A stretch of DNA of 18,152 nucleotides from CAZSTA01 sp964609495 [NCBI: uncultured bacterium] (GTDB taxonomy: Bacteria > CAZSTA01), in NCBI GenBank assembly GCA_964609495.1, contig CAZSTA010000060.1, positions 1-18,152 of the forward strand, in the 5' to 3' direction. The notes beneath the pieces were generated by a model that did not search any database, was not told where the DNA came from, and was given only the letters and a program-made list of their open reading frames with translations. A program made the position numbers and the translations under genes. Each line of letters opens with the position of its first letter. The stretch's first letter is position 1. This document shows positions 7,996-15,599 of this stretch, piece by piece.

Positions 7996-9000
7996 CTAAC
8001 GAGAGAAATCGGGAACTGATACAGGATTTCCGCTTTGAGCGGATTCGATTGCGGCTAGGGAGATGCGTAAAGATTCCAAAGCATCTTTGCCACTCACTCG
8101 CGGTTCTTCATCCCTCTTGAGGCAATCTATGAAGTGTTCGAGTTCCAATTGATACGGATTCTTGAATAACGGACTGGATGGGACTGCTACCTTATCAGTT
8201 TTTCCGGGCTCGATCTTGGTTCGAGATAGCATCAAGGGGATAGCTCTCTGGCTATCGAAAGTTATCATCCCTTCAGTTCCACATATCTCGAAATTGACCT
8301 TGAAGGTTCCTGGGGGATAAGCCCAACATACCGCGGTATGGGAGATCAAGCGATTCTTAAAGCGCAGGGTTACCAAGCCGTAATCTAGTTTTCCCAGATC
8401 TTCGCGGAAGGTCAGGCATTTGGCATAAGCTCTCTGGACATCTCCGAAGCACCAACGCAGGAAATCGAAGTCATGGATGATCATATCGAGGATCGGCCCT
8501 CCACTTATCTCGAAATCGGAGTACCACTCCTTCGGAGGATAATGAGAGCCTCTGGCGGTTCTGACCATCTTTGGCTCTCCGATTAGACCCCCATCTATGA
8601 TCATTTTAGCGTTGGAGAACTCGGGGAAGAAGCGGAGGACATGACCAACCATAAATTTCTTATCTCTTCCCTCTACCGCCTTCAGCATCTCCTCCCCATC
8701 TCTTATCGTCCGAGCAAGGGGCTTCTCACAGAAGATATGCTTATCAGCCTCTACCGCCTTTAGGACGAAATCCTTATGAACAGTGGTAGGAACACAGACA
8801 TCGACTATGTCGAATTGGCATTCCTTGATCATAGCTTCCCAGTCTGAGAAGGTCTTAGCGTTGTAGGGAACGGCTAAGGCTTGGGCTTTCTCCAATATGA
8901 TATCAACTATCGCGGTAACTTCCACCTCGGGAATATTGTTATAACAGCGGGCATGCTCGCCGCCCATAGTTCCCGCCCCGATTATCGCTACCTTGAGCAT
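7996..9000 (-). CDS. Gfo/Idh/MocA-family oxidoreductase (first of pair)
   Basis: The 334-residue protein has a classical Rossmann loop 'GAGTMG' (residues 8-13), EKP at 92-94, and the catalytic Asp172/His176 pair in 'ISGGPILDMIIHDFD'. These are hallmarks of NAD(P)-dependent Gfo/Idh/MocA dehydrogenases, including myo-inositol, scyllo-inositol and glucoside 3-dehydrogenases. It starts 3 bp after the stop of the isomerase-like gene, which suggests translational coupling. Paired oxidoreductases of this family with a xylose-isomerase-like barrel are typical of pathways that oxidise a sugar or cyclitol at one carbon, isomerise it and reduce it again. That pathway type is inferred from context. No substrate-specific motif is recognisable. 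Confidence 0.93.
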   Translation of the reverse strand: MLKVAIIGAGTMGGEHARCYNNIPEVEVTAIVDIILEKAQALAVPYNAKTFSDWEAMIKECQFDIVDVCVPTTVHKDFVLKAVEADKHIFCEKPLARTIRDGEEMLKAVEGRDKKFMVGHVLRFFPEFSNAKMIIDGGLIGEPKMVRTARGSHYPPKEWYSDFEISGGPILDMIIHDFDFLRWCFGDVQRAYAKCLTFREDLGKLDYGLVTLRFKNRLISHTAVCWAYPPGTFKVNFEICGTEGMITFDSQRAIPLMLSRTKIEPGKTDKVAVPSSPLFKNPYQLELEHFIDCLKRDEEPRVSGKDALESLRISLAAIESAQSGNPVSVPDFSR

Positions 9001-9003
9001 CAG

Positions 9004-9840
9004 CTAGCACCTCCCTAAGATACGATCCATCGCCGCTGAGGTATCGTATATTAGCTGATCGGGATAACATCTATAAGGAGACATCTCAGCGGTTACATAG
9101 CCATCATATCCCACTTCCTGGAGAGCTTTGATGACCTCAGGCCAGTTGACATCTCCCTCTAAAAGATTGACGAATCCATTGATATTTCCGATAGCTCTTT
9201 TGAAGTCCTTGAAGTGGATCCTGACTATCCTCTTGCCCAAGATCCTTATCCAATGCTCAGGGTAAGCGTTTACCACCACATTGCCCACATCGAAATAGGC
9301 TTTCACATAAGGGCTATCGATCTCATCGAGGAAGCGAGCCATATCGAAAGGACTCGTCAAGAACATATTCCAAACGTTCTCCACTCCGATAGCAACCTTC
9401 TTCTCCTCGGCATACTCCTTGAGTTCGAGAAGGGCGTCCTTAGCCCTGTCATAGGCGACATCGTAGGAAACTGGCTCGACGGGAGCGAAGGAGGAGCCCA
9501 CCGATCCCGGGACCATCAGAATAGCATCGACTCCCAGCCAAGTGGCGAGATCGAGCATCTTTCTACATACTTCCTTACCCTTCTCCCTCACGCTCTCATC
9601 AGGAGAGGTAAGCGGATATTTCCAGAACAAACCGGTGGATAATCCAACTAACCCTAACCCAACTTCCTTTGCCTGCTCAACTATCCTCTTCATATCTGCC
9701 TCAGTTGAGGAGATCGTTATCTCTCCTTCCCCCGCGGCGTTGACCTCTATCGCCTCGAAGCCAGCTTTCTTAGCTAACTCCAGAGCCTCCTTTATCGAGG
9801 TGCCAGCGGGAAAGGCCCAAAGATTAATGCTCTTCTTCAT
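9004..9840 (-). CDS. Sugar phosphate isomerase/epimerase (xylose isomerase-like TIM barrel)
   Basis: The 278-residue protein belongs to the AP-endonuclease-2/xylose-isomerase-like TIM-barrel superfamily. Expected metal ligands are visible at barrel strand ends: Glu154 in 'GVENVWN', Asp184 in 'YFDVGN', His209 in 'RIHFKDF' and Glu252 in 'VTAEMSP'. Known relatives include L-ribulose-5-phosphate 3-epimerase (UlaE), IolE/IolH-type enzymes, ketose 3-epimerases and 3-dehydro-sugar processing enzymes. The exact reaction is undecided. It is the first gene of a three-gene operon with two Gfo/Idh/MocA oxidoreductases. A good 'aaaggagtgg' precedes the ATG. The 92-bp upstream gap shows no convincing -35/-10 pair, so the promoter is not assigned. 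Confidence 0.92.
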   Translation of the reverse strand: MKKSINLWAFPAGTSIKEALELAKKAGFEAIEVNAAGEGEITISSTEADMKRIVEQAKEVGLGLVGLSTGLFWKYPLTSPDESVREKGKEVCRKMLDLATWLGVDAILMVPGSVGSSFAPVEPVSYDVAYDRAKDALLELKEYAEEKKVAIGVENVWNMFLTSPFDMARFLDEIDSPYVKAYFDVGNVVVNAYPEHWIRILGKRIVRIHFKDFKRAIGNINGFVNLLEGDVNWPEVIKALQEVGYDGYVTAEMSPYRCYPDQLIYDTSAAMDRILGRC

Positions 9841-9932
9841 TTAATAATCCACTCCTTTCTTGTCATAAGTTTTCTCTTCATTTTAATGGCAATTTTGCCT
9901 AACGTCTTGCATATTTGCGAAATGCTAAACAA

Positions 9933-10658
9933 TCATACTTTCCCTATAATCGCTATATACACCCCATCTTGCCAATCTAGGAAATCTCTGGCTTCCCAAC
10001 CAGTATCTTTGAGGATCTCCTTCATCTCATCTTTCGAGACCAAGAGATAATCAAACCAAGGAGTAACATATTTTCTATATCGTATCCTGATCCTAACTTG
10101 TCCAGCCATTCTACCTCTTCTTCGATTGAATTTATGATACTCCAAGTGTTCAGGAGCTTCAGTTTCATAGGGATCTCTGGTCTCCGCTATTATCCTTCCT
10201 TCCCCTGGTGTAATCGAACGGAATCTTTTGAGAAGCCATTTGGCTCTCTTCAAATTTCCAAATAATCCAAAATTATTTCCGAACATCAAAATAGTGTCAA
10301 ATGTTCCCAATTGAGAAGTGATCTGCGTGATAGATAAAACCTGAGCGTTTCGTAACCCTCTCAACTTGCAAACTTCTATTGCAAGAGGGGAAATATCAAT
10401 GCCAAGGACATCAAATCCCTGTTCTTGTAAGTAGAGGGAATGTCTTCCTGCTCCAGCTCCTATATCCAGAACTTTGCCCTTTACATATTTCATAGCTTCT
10501 CTTTGGTGTTTGGGCCATTCACTATACTTTGAAAGATAAGCTTTTGGATCGACAAGACCAAAAAAACCATCGTCTCTCTCATTTATCTCGTATCCCCCTT
10601 CTCCTTTAAAGTAATCATAAATTTCATGTCCATAGGCATCTTGCCAATCTTCCAGCAT
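9933..10658 (-). CDS. Class I SAM-dependent methyltransferase
   Basis: The 241-residue protein has the SAM-binding motif I 'VLDIGAGAG' (63-71), an acidic motif II in 'FDVLGIDISP', and 'DTILMFGNNFG' near residue 125, as in Methyltransf_25/11-type enzymes. The target is unknown; small molecules and proteins are both possible. The N-terminus (1-60) is rich in Tyr, Trp and acidic residues and has no recognised domain. A strong 'aaggagg' precedes the ATG. The gene lies in the same direction between the epimerase pair and the isomerase operon, with gaps of about 90 bp on either side, so membership of either unit is uncertain. The gap to 9840 shows no clear terminator. Confidence 0.9.
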   Translation of the reverse strand: MLEDWQDAYGHEIYDYFKGEGGYEINERDDGFFGLVDPKAYLSKYSEWPKHQREAMKYVKGKVLDIGAGAGRHSLYLQEQGFDVLGIDISPLAIEVCKLRGLRNAQVLSITQITSQLGTFDTILMFGNNFGLFGNLKRAKWLLKRFRSITPGEGRIIAETRDPYETEAPEHLEYHKFNRRRGRMAGQVRIRIRYRKYVTPWFDYLLVSKDEMKEILKDTGWEARDFLDWQDGVYIAIIGKV

Positions 10659-10744
10659 CGCTTTTCCTCCTTACATATATCCTCAGCGGACATGGCGCTA
10701 ACTTAAAATAACCGAACTACTACGTTTATCCACAACTCTAGCTC

Positions 10745-11593
10745 CTATTTACTCTTTATTATATCAGTCCAATCGTGCTGAGCTTTAAACCCCAGAAGCC
10801 TCTCCGCTTTGGCACAACTGATAGGAGACATATTCCCCTTAAACGAGGGATCTATATCCTTTATCCCCGGATAATACTTGTTCAGAAGGTCTAGGGTATC
10901 ATAATCAGGAGCATAGCTAGAATCAGCACATATAAAGAAAGCCTCATGCTTTAGTCCTTCGACTTCTAAAGCAAGGCGGAAAGCCCTAGCTATGTCGTAA
11001 ACAGCGGTATATACCCATATACCCTTTGCCCCTCTCTCCGGGTTATTTAAGAGCTTGGTATAACTCTCGGCATCCTCTGGGAACCAGACGAAGCAAGGAC
11101 GCAAGCAGATCGTTGTCATATCATATCTTCTGGTATACATCTTGCAGGTCTCTTCGTTGACCAACTTGCTCAAACCATAAGGATCCTGGGGTTTCAAGGG
11201 ATGTTCCTCATCAATAGGAATATATTCGGGTAGGAAGTGATGCTCCTGAAAGACAAAGCCCAAGGCAGAATCGCTAGTAGCTGCGATGAACTTTTTCACC
11301 CCATTCTTAGCAGCCGCCTCTAAGGCATTGAAAGTCCCCATCGTGTTTATGAACATAACCTTCTCCGGAGGATCAACGAGAGGGTGAGGGATAGCTGCTA
11401 AGTGAATTACTGCCTCATGACCAGGCATAACCTTCTCTAAATCCTCCAGCTTAGTTATATCCCCCTTCACAAACTCATGCTTACTATCAGTTGGTTCAAC
11501 AATATCAAAATTCGTTAACTCATATCTCCCCTCTAGCTCTTTAAGGACATATTTCCCTATCTTACCACTACCACCAGTTATCAATACTTTCAC
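10745..11593 (-). CDS. SDR-family NAD-dependent epimerase/dehydrogenase, copy 2
   Basis: The 282-residue extended short-chain dehydrogenase has the nucleotide loop 'GGSGKIG' (residues 7-13), the second-strand acid in 'NFDIVEP', and the catalytic YxxxK in 'DPYGLSK'. It is a tandem paralogue of its upstream neighbour. The start is GTG at 11593, overlapping the neighbour's stop by 4 nt (GTGA), with 'ggaggg' upstream, so translation is probably coupled. Nucleotides 11162-11481 are identical to 12022-12341 in the neighbour, while both ends are diverged. By length and motifs the family covers NDP-sugar epimerases and uronate dehydrogenase-like enzymes; an uronate-dehydrogenase-like role is a guess. 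The two copies differ mainly in the first 30 residues and the last third, around the expected substrate pocket, so their specificities may differ. Confidence 0.9.
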   Translation of the reverse strand: MKVLITGGSGKIGKYVLKELEGRYELTNFDIVEPTDSKHEFVKGDITKLEDLEKVMPGHEAVIHLAAIPHPLVDPPEKVMFINTMGTFNALEAAAKNGVKKFIAATSDSALGFVFQEHHFLPEYIPIDEEHPLKPQDPYGLSKLVNEETCKMYTRRYDMTTICLRPCFVWFPEDAESYTKLLNNPERGAKGIWVYTAVYDIARAFRLALEVEGLKHEAFFICADSSYAPDYDTLDLLNKYYPGIKDIDPSFKGNMSPISCAKAERLLGFKAQHDWTDIIKSK

Positions 11594-12453
11594 TTTATTC
11601 CCTCCTTTTCACTCTTCACTACATCAGTCCAATCGTGCTGAGCTTTGAACCCTAGAAGCCTCTCCGCCTTGGCAGAACTGATAACAGATCTATTCCCCTT
11701 AAACGAGGGATCTATATCCTTTATCCCCGGATAGTACTTATTCAGAAGGTCTAGGGTATCATAATCAGGAGAAGAGGTAGAATCGACACATATAAAGAGA
11801 ACCTCATGCTTTAATCCTTCGACTTCTAAAGCAAGGCGGAAAGCCCTAGCTATATCGTAAACAGGGATATATACCCATAAGTTTTTCACTCCTCTGTCCG
11901 GGTGGTTTACGATTTTGGTGTAATTCTTGGCTTCCTCTGGAAACCAGACGAAGCAAGGACGCAAACAGATCGTCGTCATACCATATCTTCGGGTATACAT
12001 CTTGCAGGTCTCTTCGTTGATCAACTTGCTCAAACCATAAGGATCCTGGGGTTTCAAGGGATGTTCCTCATCAATAGGAATATATTCGGGTAGGAAGTGA
12101 TGCTCCTGAAAGACAAAGCCCAAGGCAGAATCGCTAGTAGCTGCGATGAACTTTTTCACCCCATTCTTAGCAGCCGCCTCTAAGGCATTGAAAGTCCCCA
12201 TCGTGTTTATGAACATAACCTTCTCCGGAGGATCAACGAGAGGGTGAGGGATAGCTGCTAAGTGAATTACTGCCTCATGACCAGGCATAACCTTCTCTAA
12301 ATCCTCCAGCTTAGTTATATCCCCCTTCACAAACTCATGCTCGCTATCATTAGGTTCAACAATATCAAAATTTGTTAATTCATATCTCCCCTCTAGCTCT
12401 CTAAGGATATACTTCCCCAATCTACCGCTACCACCAGTTACCAATACTTTCAC
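11590..12453 (-). CDS. SDR-family NAD-dependent epimerase/dehydrogenase, copy 1
   Basis: This 287-residue paralogue of the downstream gene has the Rossmann loop 'GGSGRLG' (7-13), an 'AATSDS' segment (104-109) holding the likely catalytic Ser/Thr, and Tyr139/Lys143 of the YxxxK motif. The start is GTG at 12453, preceded by 'gggaggag'. It lies 124 bp downstream of the UroD-like gene on the same strand. It differs from copy 2 mainly at the N-terminal 30 residues, in 'EEAKNYTKIVNHPDRGVKNLWV' against the equivalent stretch, and near the C-terminus. Membership of the extended SDR superfamily is firm. The substrate is unknown; sugar or uronate oxidation or epimerisation is the likely reaction class. 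Confidence 0.9.
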   Translation of the reverse strand: MKVLVTGGSGRLGKYILRELEGRYELTNFDIVEPNDSEHEFVKGDITKLEDLEKVMPGHEAVIHLAAIPHPLVDPPEKVMFINTMGTFNALEAAAKNGVKKFIAATSDSALGFVFQEHHFLPEYIPIDEEHPLKPQDPYGLSKLINEETCKMYTRRYGMTTICLRPCFVWFPEEAKNYTKIVNHPDRGVKNLWVYIPVYDIARAFRLALEVEGLKHEVLFICVDSTSSPDYDTLDLLNKYYPGIKDIDPSFKGNRSVISSAKAERLLGFKAQHDWTDVVKSEKEGIK

Positions 12454-12519
12454 CTTATCTCCTCCCTATTAATCCGAGTTTGACGGCTAGTAATTATGAG
12501 CTATTCATCTCGATTCACA

Positions 12520-12570
12520 GGAAGGATGGGTGATGAATATAACAACTATCAATATCACCACCCGTCCCTT
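12520..12570 (-). terminator. Imperfect hairpin between UroD-like gene and epimerase pair
   Basis: Near-complementary arms 'ggatgggtgat' (about 12524-12534) and 'atcaccacccgtcc' (about 12554-12567) surround an AT-rich loop, just beyond the UroD-like stop on the minus strand. There is no T-tract. It could weaken read-through or separate transcript levels; evidence is modest. Confidence 0.3.
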
Positions 12571-12577
12571 TATCATC

Positions 12578-13699
12578 CTAATTCAGATCTTCTAGGTAAT
12601 CGTATACTTCATCTAGCTCGAAGGTTCTCCAACTATCTCCACCCTTAGTTACATCAGCAAGAATCCTATCCGCATAAAGGAATAAAGAGGTATCAGGTCT
12701 CTTATTCTCCACCACGTATTTTACGTACTCCAGCGGATTCCCGAAGCATAACTCTTTATCTATCCCGATACGAGCGGAGAGGACCGTCTTGCCGCCTAAC
12801 TTCTCCACCGCCAACTCATAGGACGTTTCGCATACTCCGAAGTCGATCCCGATTAGCTTCTTCGTCTTCAGCAGATTATCGTAGTTAAACTCGAAGTTAC
12901 CGCAGGAGTGGATGAATATCCCATCGAAGGCCTCTGAGAGTCGATCGTTATAGGGAATGCCGAATTCCTCATAGAGGGCTGGAGAGATAACAGCTATTAA
13001 ATCTTCGCTTATGGAGATGCCCTTATCGGGAGGAACCCAGACCTGGGGACAGTGGTTGGGAACGAATAGATCCCCGCAGATTCGCTTCTGCTCTTGAGTG
13101 AACTCGATGATGAGATCGGTTACCATATCAAGGAGCATATGCACTTCCTTGGGATGCTCATACATCTCGATAAAGAAGTCAGTATAACGCCAGATCAAGG
13201 AAGCGGTATCCAGAGGACCTTGAATATCAGTTACCCTGATGGGAAGCTGTCCATCGGTCTCGTCGATCATATACTTAGTGAGATCTAGGACTCTCCCCAG
13301 AAGCCCATCGGTGATCTTAGGTTTTTTCAACTTGTGGACTTGAGAGGCAGAGGTTATTATAGGGACTGTCCAAGGTTGCTCATTTTCGGGATAGATTATC
13401 TCACAGCCGAAGGCGGAAGCGAAGATGCCAGTGCCTATATAGGGGAAGAGCGCAGGGATATAATCATCTCTTCCAATAACGCGATTCCCTATTTGCTGTA
13501 ATTGTTCTTTCAGCATTATCTCCTCATTGAGAAAGAACTCCTTCAAATTCTCGCAAATGGGCTTCATATCTGGATCCTTGACATCACCGATGTGATAAGC
13601 TGGTCTGCTCATCTCCTCTAAATTCCAGAATTCAGTGAGGAATTTCTTCGTCTCCTCAAGCTTTTCTCTGGGTAACTCTGATTGTAAAGTTACTCCCAT
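12578..13699 (-). CDS. Uroporphyrinogen decarboxylase-like (UroD/MtaA superfamily) protein
   Basis: The 373-residue protein has the UroD-type TIM-barrel pattern: 'DIQGPLDTASLIWRYTDFF', then 'HMLLDMVTDLI', then 'GIFIHSCGNF'. His264 and Cys266 form the HxC motif that binds zinc in methylcobamide:thiol methyltransferases (MtaA, CmuA). Cys290 and Cys318 follow, but the spacing does not reproduce the third MtaA cysteine convincingly. A true haem-pathway HemE is unlikely because the sequence and context differ. Many such proteins in anaerobes are unassigned corrinoid- or methyl-transfer relatives; no corrinoid protein lies nearby here. The ATG is preceded by 'aaggagg'. Its own promoter lies at 13784-13812, and a short inverted repeat (13734-13749) sits in the leader. 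Confidence 0.85.
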   Translation of the reverse strand: MGVTLQSELPREKLEETKKFLTEFWNLEEMSRPAYHIGDVKDPDMKPICENLKEFFLNEEIMLKEQLQQIGNRVIGRDDYIPALFPYIGTGIFASAFGCEIIYPENEQPWTVPIITSASQVHKLKKPKITDGLLGRVLDLTKYMIDETDGQLPIRVTDIQGPLDTASLIWRYTDFFIEMYEHPKEVHMLLDMVTDLIIEFTQEQKRICGDLFVPNHCPQVWVPPDKGISISEDLIAVISPALYEEFGIPYNDRLSEAFDGIFIHSCGNFEFNYDNLLKTKKLIGIDFGVCETSYELAVEKLGGKTVLSARIGIDKELCFGNPLEYVKYVVENKRPDTSLFLYADRILADVTKGGDSWRTFELDEVYDYLEDLN

Positions 13700-13783
13700 A
13701 ATTTTTTTTCCTCCTTATAAATTGAGTTTTGAAATCCCCTTTAAGGGATGGTGAAAGCGACTTTGAAAGTGAAATCTCTCTAT

Positions 13784-13812
13784 ATTATAGTTTAGAGATA
13801 CACTAAGGTCAA
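13784..13812 (-). promoter_or_regulatory. Sigma-70-type promoter of the UroD-like gene
   Basis: On the minus strand, -35 TTGACC (13807-13812) and -10 TATAAT (13784-13789) are separated by 17 bp. Transcription would begin near 13777, giving a leader of about 78 nt. The leader contains the inverted repeat 'atccc..gggat' at 13734-13749. The same promoter may serve the downstream epimerase genes. Confidence 0.8.
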
Positions 13813-13887
13813 GTAGTTTCACTCAATCCTTAGCACAAAAAATTTCAGTCACCTAGTAATTCAAGTGCCCAAAGATCATTTTATAAA

Positions 13888-13914
13888 TGGCGTCAGGTCG
13901 AGAGCCAGACGCCA
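13888..13914 (-). terminator. Intrinsic terminator of the DUF362 gene
   Basis: A perfect 7-bp stem (13888-13894 with 13908-13914), extended by a GG/CC pair past one mismatch, starts 3 bp beyond the DUF362 stop. On the minus strand it is followed by 'tttataaaa', a short T-rich tail. Position and shape fit a Rho-independent terminator. Confidence 0.65.
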
Positions 13915-13917
13915 CTA

Positions 13918-15081
13918 TTATCTCACTCCCATCGCCCCTCTAAGCACTCTCGATAGCCATCCCTCCCTTAATTCTATAGCTCGATGAGGACAAAGCTCGT
14001 GACAACAATAGCATTTAATACAAACGTTATAATCTATAGATGGAGTTTCCCCTATCATCTTCATTGCCTTAGGAGGACAGTTCTTTACACATATCTGGCA
14101 ACCTCTACATTTATCTTTGTCTATATAAGGTTTAACCACCACTGAATTTTTGAGCCAAGATCTTAAAAAAGATGGAAGGGATTTAGTCCAATCTCCTTCT
14201 CTAAGAGGATATCTGAAGTTGTCTATCCTCATCTCACCATTGCCCAATACCTTTATCTTCTCCGGGCTTTCCGCGCTTAATCCCCACTCAAATCCTCTCT
14301 TATTAGTAGGAATACTTAGCGGAGGAAGTCCCACTATCTCAGCCGCTACTGAATCTAAGGCTATTCCATCCTCGCTCACTAAAATAGCTCCTATTGCTCG
14401 TGGATCTCCAGCCGAAGGGCCGTCCCCCTCCATCCCTACTATCGCATCCATTACGTTTAAGGTGGGATTGGTGAGGGTATATAGATCAACTAACATTCCT
14501 GAGAAAACTTCTACATTCGACATCCTCAGGTGATACTCCGCTTTTCTGAAGCCGGGTATAGCTCCGAACATATTTTTTACCGCTCCAGTTAGGCGAGTAA
14601 AACCATGGGTCTTCAGTTTCGGTAAGTTGATGATAACATCTGCTTCTAAAACCGCCTTAGCTATTATGAATCTCTTAGTTATTCTTCCCTCCGGGAAGGG
14701 CACTTCTTCGTAGTCCTCATCAAAATAGACGATCTCAGCGGAAGTCTCATCTGCTACATCTCTGTATCCAGCTATCGACATCATCCTCTCATAACTTGTG
14801 GGAGTATTCATCCTTCCTCCACCTGGACTATCTCCTATAAGTGGCTTTCCTCCCACCTCTTGAACTAATTCTATCATCGCTTGAACTACAGTCGGATGGG
14901 TAGTAACAGCTTCTGAGGGCGGTTTTCCCATCAGAAGATTAACTTTTAATAGAACTTTATCTCCCTCTTTTATTATCTTGTCTAAATCGCCATCTAAAAC
15001 TAGATTTATCGCTTTTCGTAGCGCTTCCTTAACCTCGGAAAGATCATATTTTGAACAGCTTATGACAGAAACTTGAGACAT
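13918..15081 (-). CDS. DUF362 protein with two [4Fe-4S] ferredoxin motifs
   Basis: The 387-residue protein has an N-terminal DUF362 domain (about 1-300), recognised by 'KVNLLMGKPPSEAVTTHPTV' and 'DVIINLPKLKTHG' and by its Asp/Gly-rich 'GDSPGGG' segment. A C-terminal bacterial ferredoxin-like domain follows, with CxxCxxCxxxCP at Cys325/328/331/335 and again at Cys354/357/360/364, so two [4Fe-4S] clusters are expected. The biochemical role of DUF362 is not established; the fused ferredoxin implies electron transfer in a low-oxygen cytoplasm. There is no signal peptide. The ATG is supported by 'gagagga' upstream. It has a terminator directly downstream and is divergent from the small zinc-ribbon gene, so it is probably transcribed alone. 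Confidence 0.93.
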   Translation of the reverse strand: MSQVSVISCSKYDLSEVKEALRKAINLVLDGDLDKIIKEGDKVLLKVNLLMGKPPSEAVTTHPTVVQAMIELVQEVGGKPLIGDSPGGGRMNTPTSYERMMSIAGYRDVADETSAEIVYFDEDYEEVPFPEGRITKRFIIAKAVLEADVIINLPKLKTHGFTRLTGAVKNMFGAIPGFRKAEYHLRMSNVEVFSGMLVDLYTLTNPTLNVMDAIVGMEGDGPSAGDPRAIGAILVSEDGIALDSVAAEIVGLPPLSIPTNKRGFEWGLSAESPEKIKVLGNGEMRIDNFRYPLREGDWTKSLPSFLRSWLKNSVVVKPYIDKDKCRGCQICVKNCPPKAMKMIGETPSIDYNVCIKCYCCHELCPHRAIELREGWLSRVLRGAMGVR

Positions 15082-15124
15082 TTACCGCTTCCTCTCAGAA
15101 TTTTATTGATACATTATATATCCT

Positions 15125-15153
15125 AGAATAACATAAAAGGCTTAGAAATGCAA
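15125..15153 (-). promoter_or_regulatory. Candidate promoter of the DUF362 gene
   Basis: On the minus strand, TTGCAT (15148-15153) and TATTCT (15125-15130) are 17 bp apart, giving a leader of about 35 nt. Each hexamer has two mismatches or fewer to consensus. A second TATAAT at about 15113-15118 lacks a -35 partner. Confidence 0.45.
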
Positions 15154-15201
15154 CAGCTTTTTTTCTCATAGATTCGACTTATTCGCCCTAAAGTTGGGTA
15201 T

Positions 15202-15456
15202 ATGGAATATAGGATGGGCTTAATTATTTCGCTATTATCTATTACGAAAGGAAAGAGTGTATTGAAAGTGGGCAGGGACGATTATAAGGAGACTGGAGGA
15301 GATGAGAAGAAAGGGAGGATAAAAAGGAGAAGATTCTCCCAATTGGATTTATTCGAGGATAGATGCGATAATTGTGGAAACTACGGAACTTTTAGGAAGG
15401 TGAGCGGTATGAAGAGATGTTATATATGTGGGCATTTCAAAGATTGGGGAAATTAG
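15202..15456 (+). CDS. Small basic zinc-ribbon protein, start uncertain
   Basis: The 84-residue frame ends in a four-cysteine knuckle pair, CDNC (55/58) and CYIC (73/76), separated by a short basic loop: a zinc-ribbon pattern. Residues 25-46 are rich in Lys and Arg, which would suit nucleic-acid contact, but no function is known. ATG 15202 has no visible ribosome-binding site. TTG at 15262, preceded by 'aaaggaaagag', or GTG at 15268 may be the true start, giving a product of about 62-64 residues. The hydrophobic 'MGLIISLLSI' near the first ATG would then not be translated. It is divergent from DUF362 and is the only gene between it and the glycosidase. Confidence 0.6.
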   Translation: MEYRMGLIISLLSITKGKSVLKVGRDDYKETGGDEKKGRIKRRRFSQLDLFEDRCDNCGNYGTFRKVSGMKRCYICGHFKDWGN

Positions 15457-15560
15457 ATTCTCTGAAAAATAAATTGTATTTAGCAAAAAGGAGAGGTTGA
15501 ATATGTAGAGGTTCTTATGAGGCAAGGAAGTCCAGAGTACCAGCTAAATTGAGAAAATTA

Positions 15561-15590
15561 TTGGTATAGTAAAATATATTTAGGTATAAT
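15561..15590 (+). promoter_or_regulatory. Candidate upstream promoter facing the glycosidase gene
   Basis: TTGGTA (15561-15566) and a perfect TATAAT (15585-15590) are separated by 18 bp. Transcription would begin near 15598, just before the structured leader. Confidence 0.5.
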
Positions 15591-15599
15591 GTAAATAGG

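Larger units (their letters stand above)
10745..12453 (-). repeat. Tandem gene duplication with a 320-bp identical block
   Basis: Positions 11162-11481 and 12022-12341, offset 860 bp, are identical base for base. Sequence on either side, still within the homologous genes, shows frequent differences at synonymous and non-synonymous sites. Confidence 0.92.

Noticed and set aside
7087-9844. Plus-strand open frames opposite the oxidoreductase and isomerase genes
   Set aside because: The minus-strand genes have intact family motifs and ribosome-binding sites; the plus frames have neither.
10745-12453. Insertion sequence or transposon as the cause of the epimerase duplication
   Set aside because: No transposase, terminal inverted repeats or target duplications are seen; the identical block lies wholly within coding sequence.
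15484-15505. Small leader peptide after 'aaaaggagagg'
   Set aside because: The ATG is followed at once by TAG, so nothing beyond one codon would be made.
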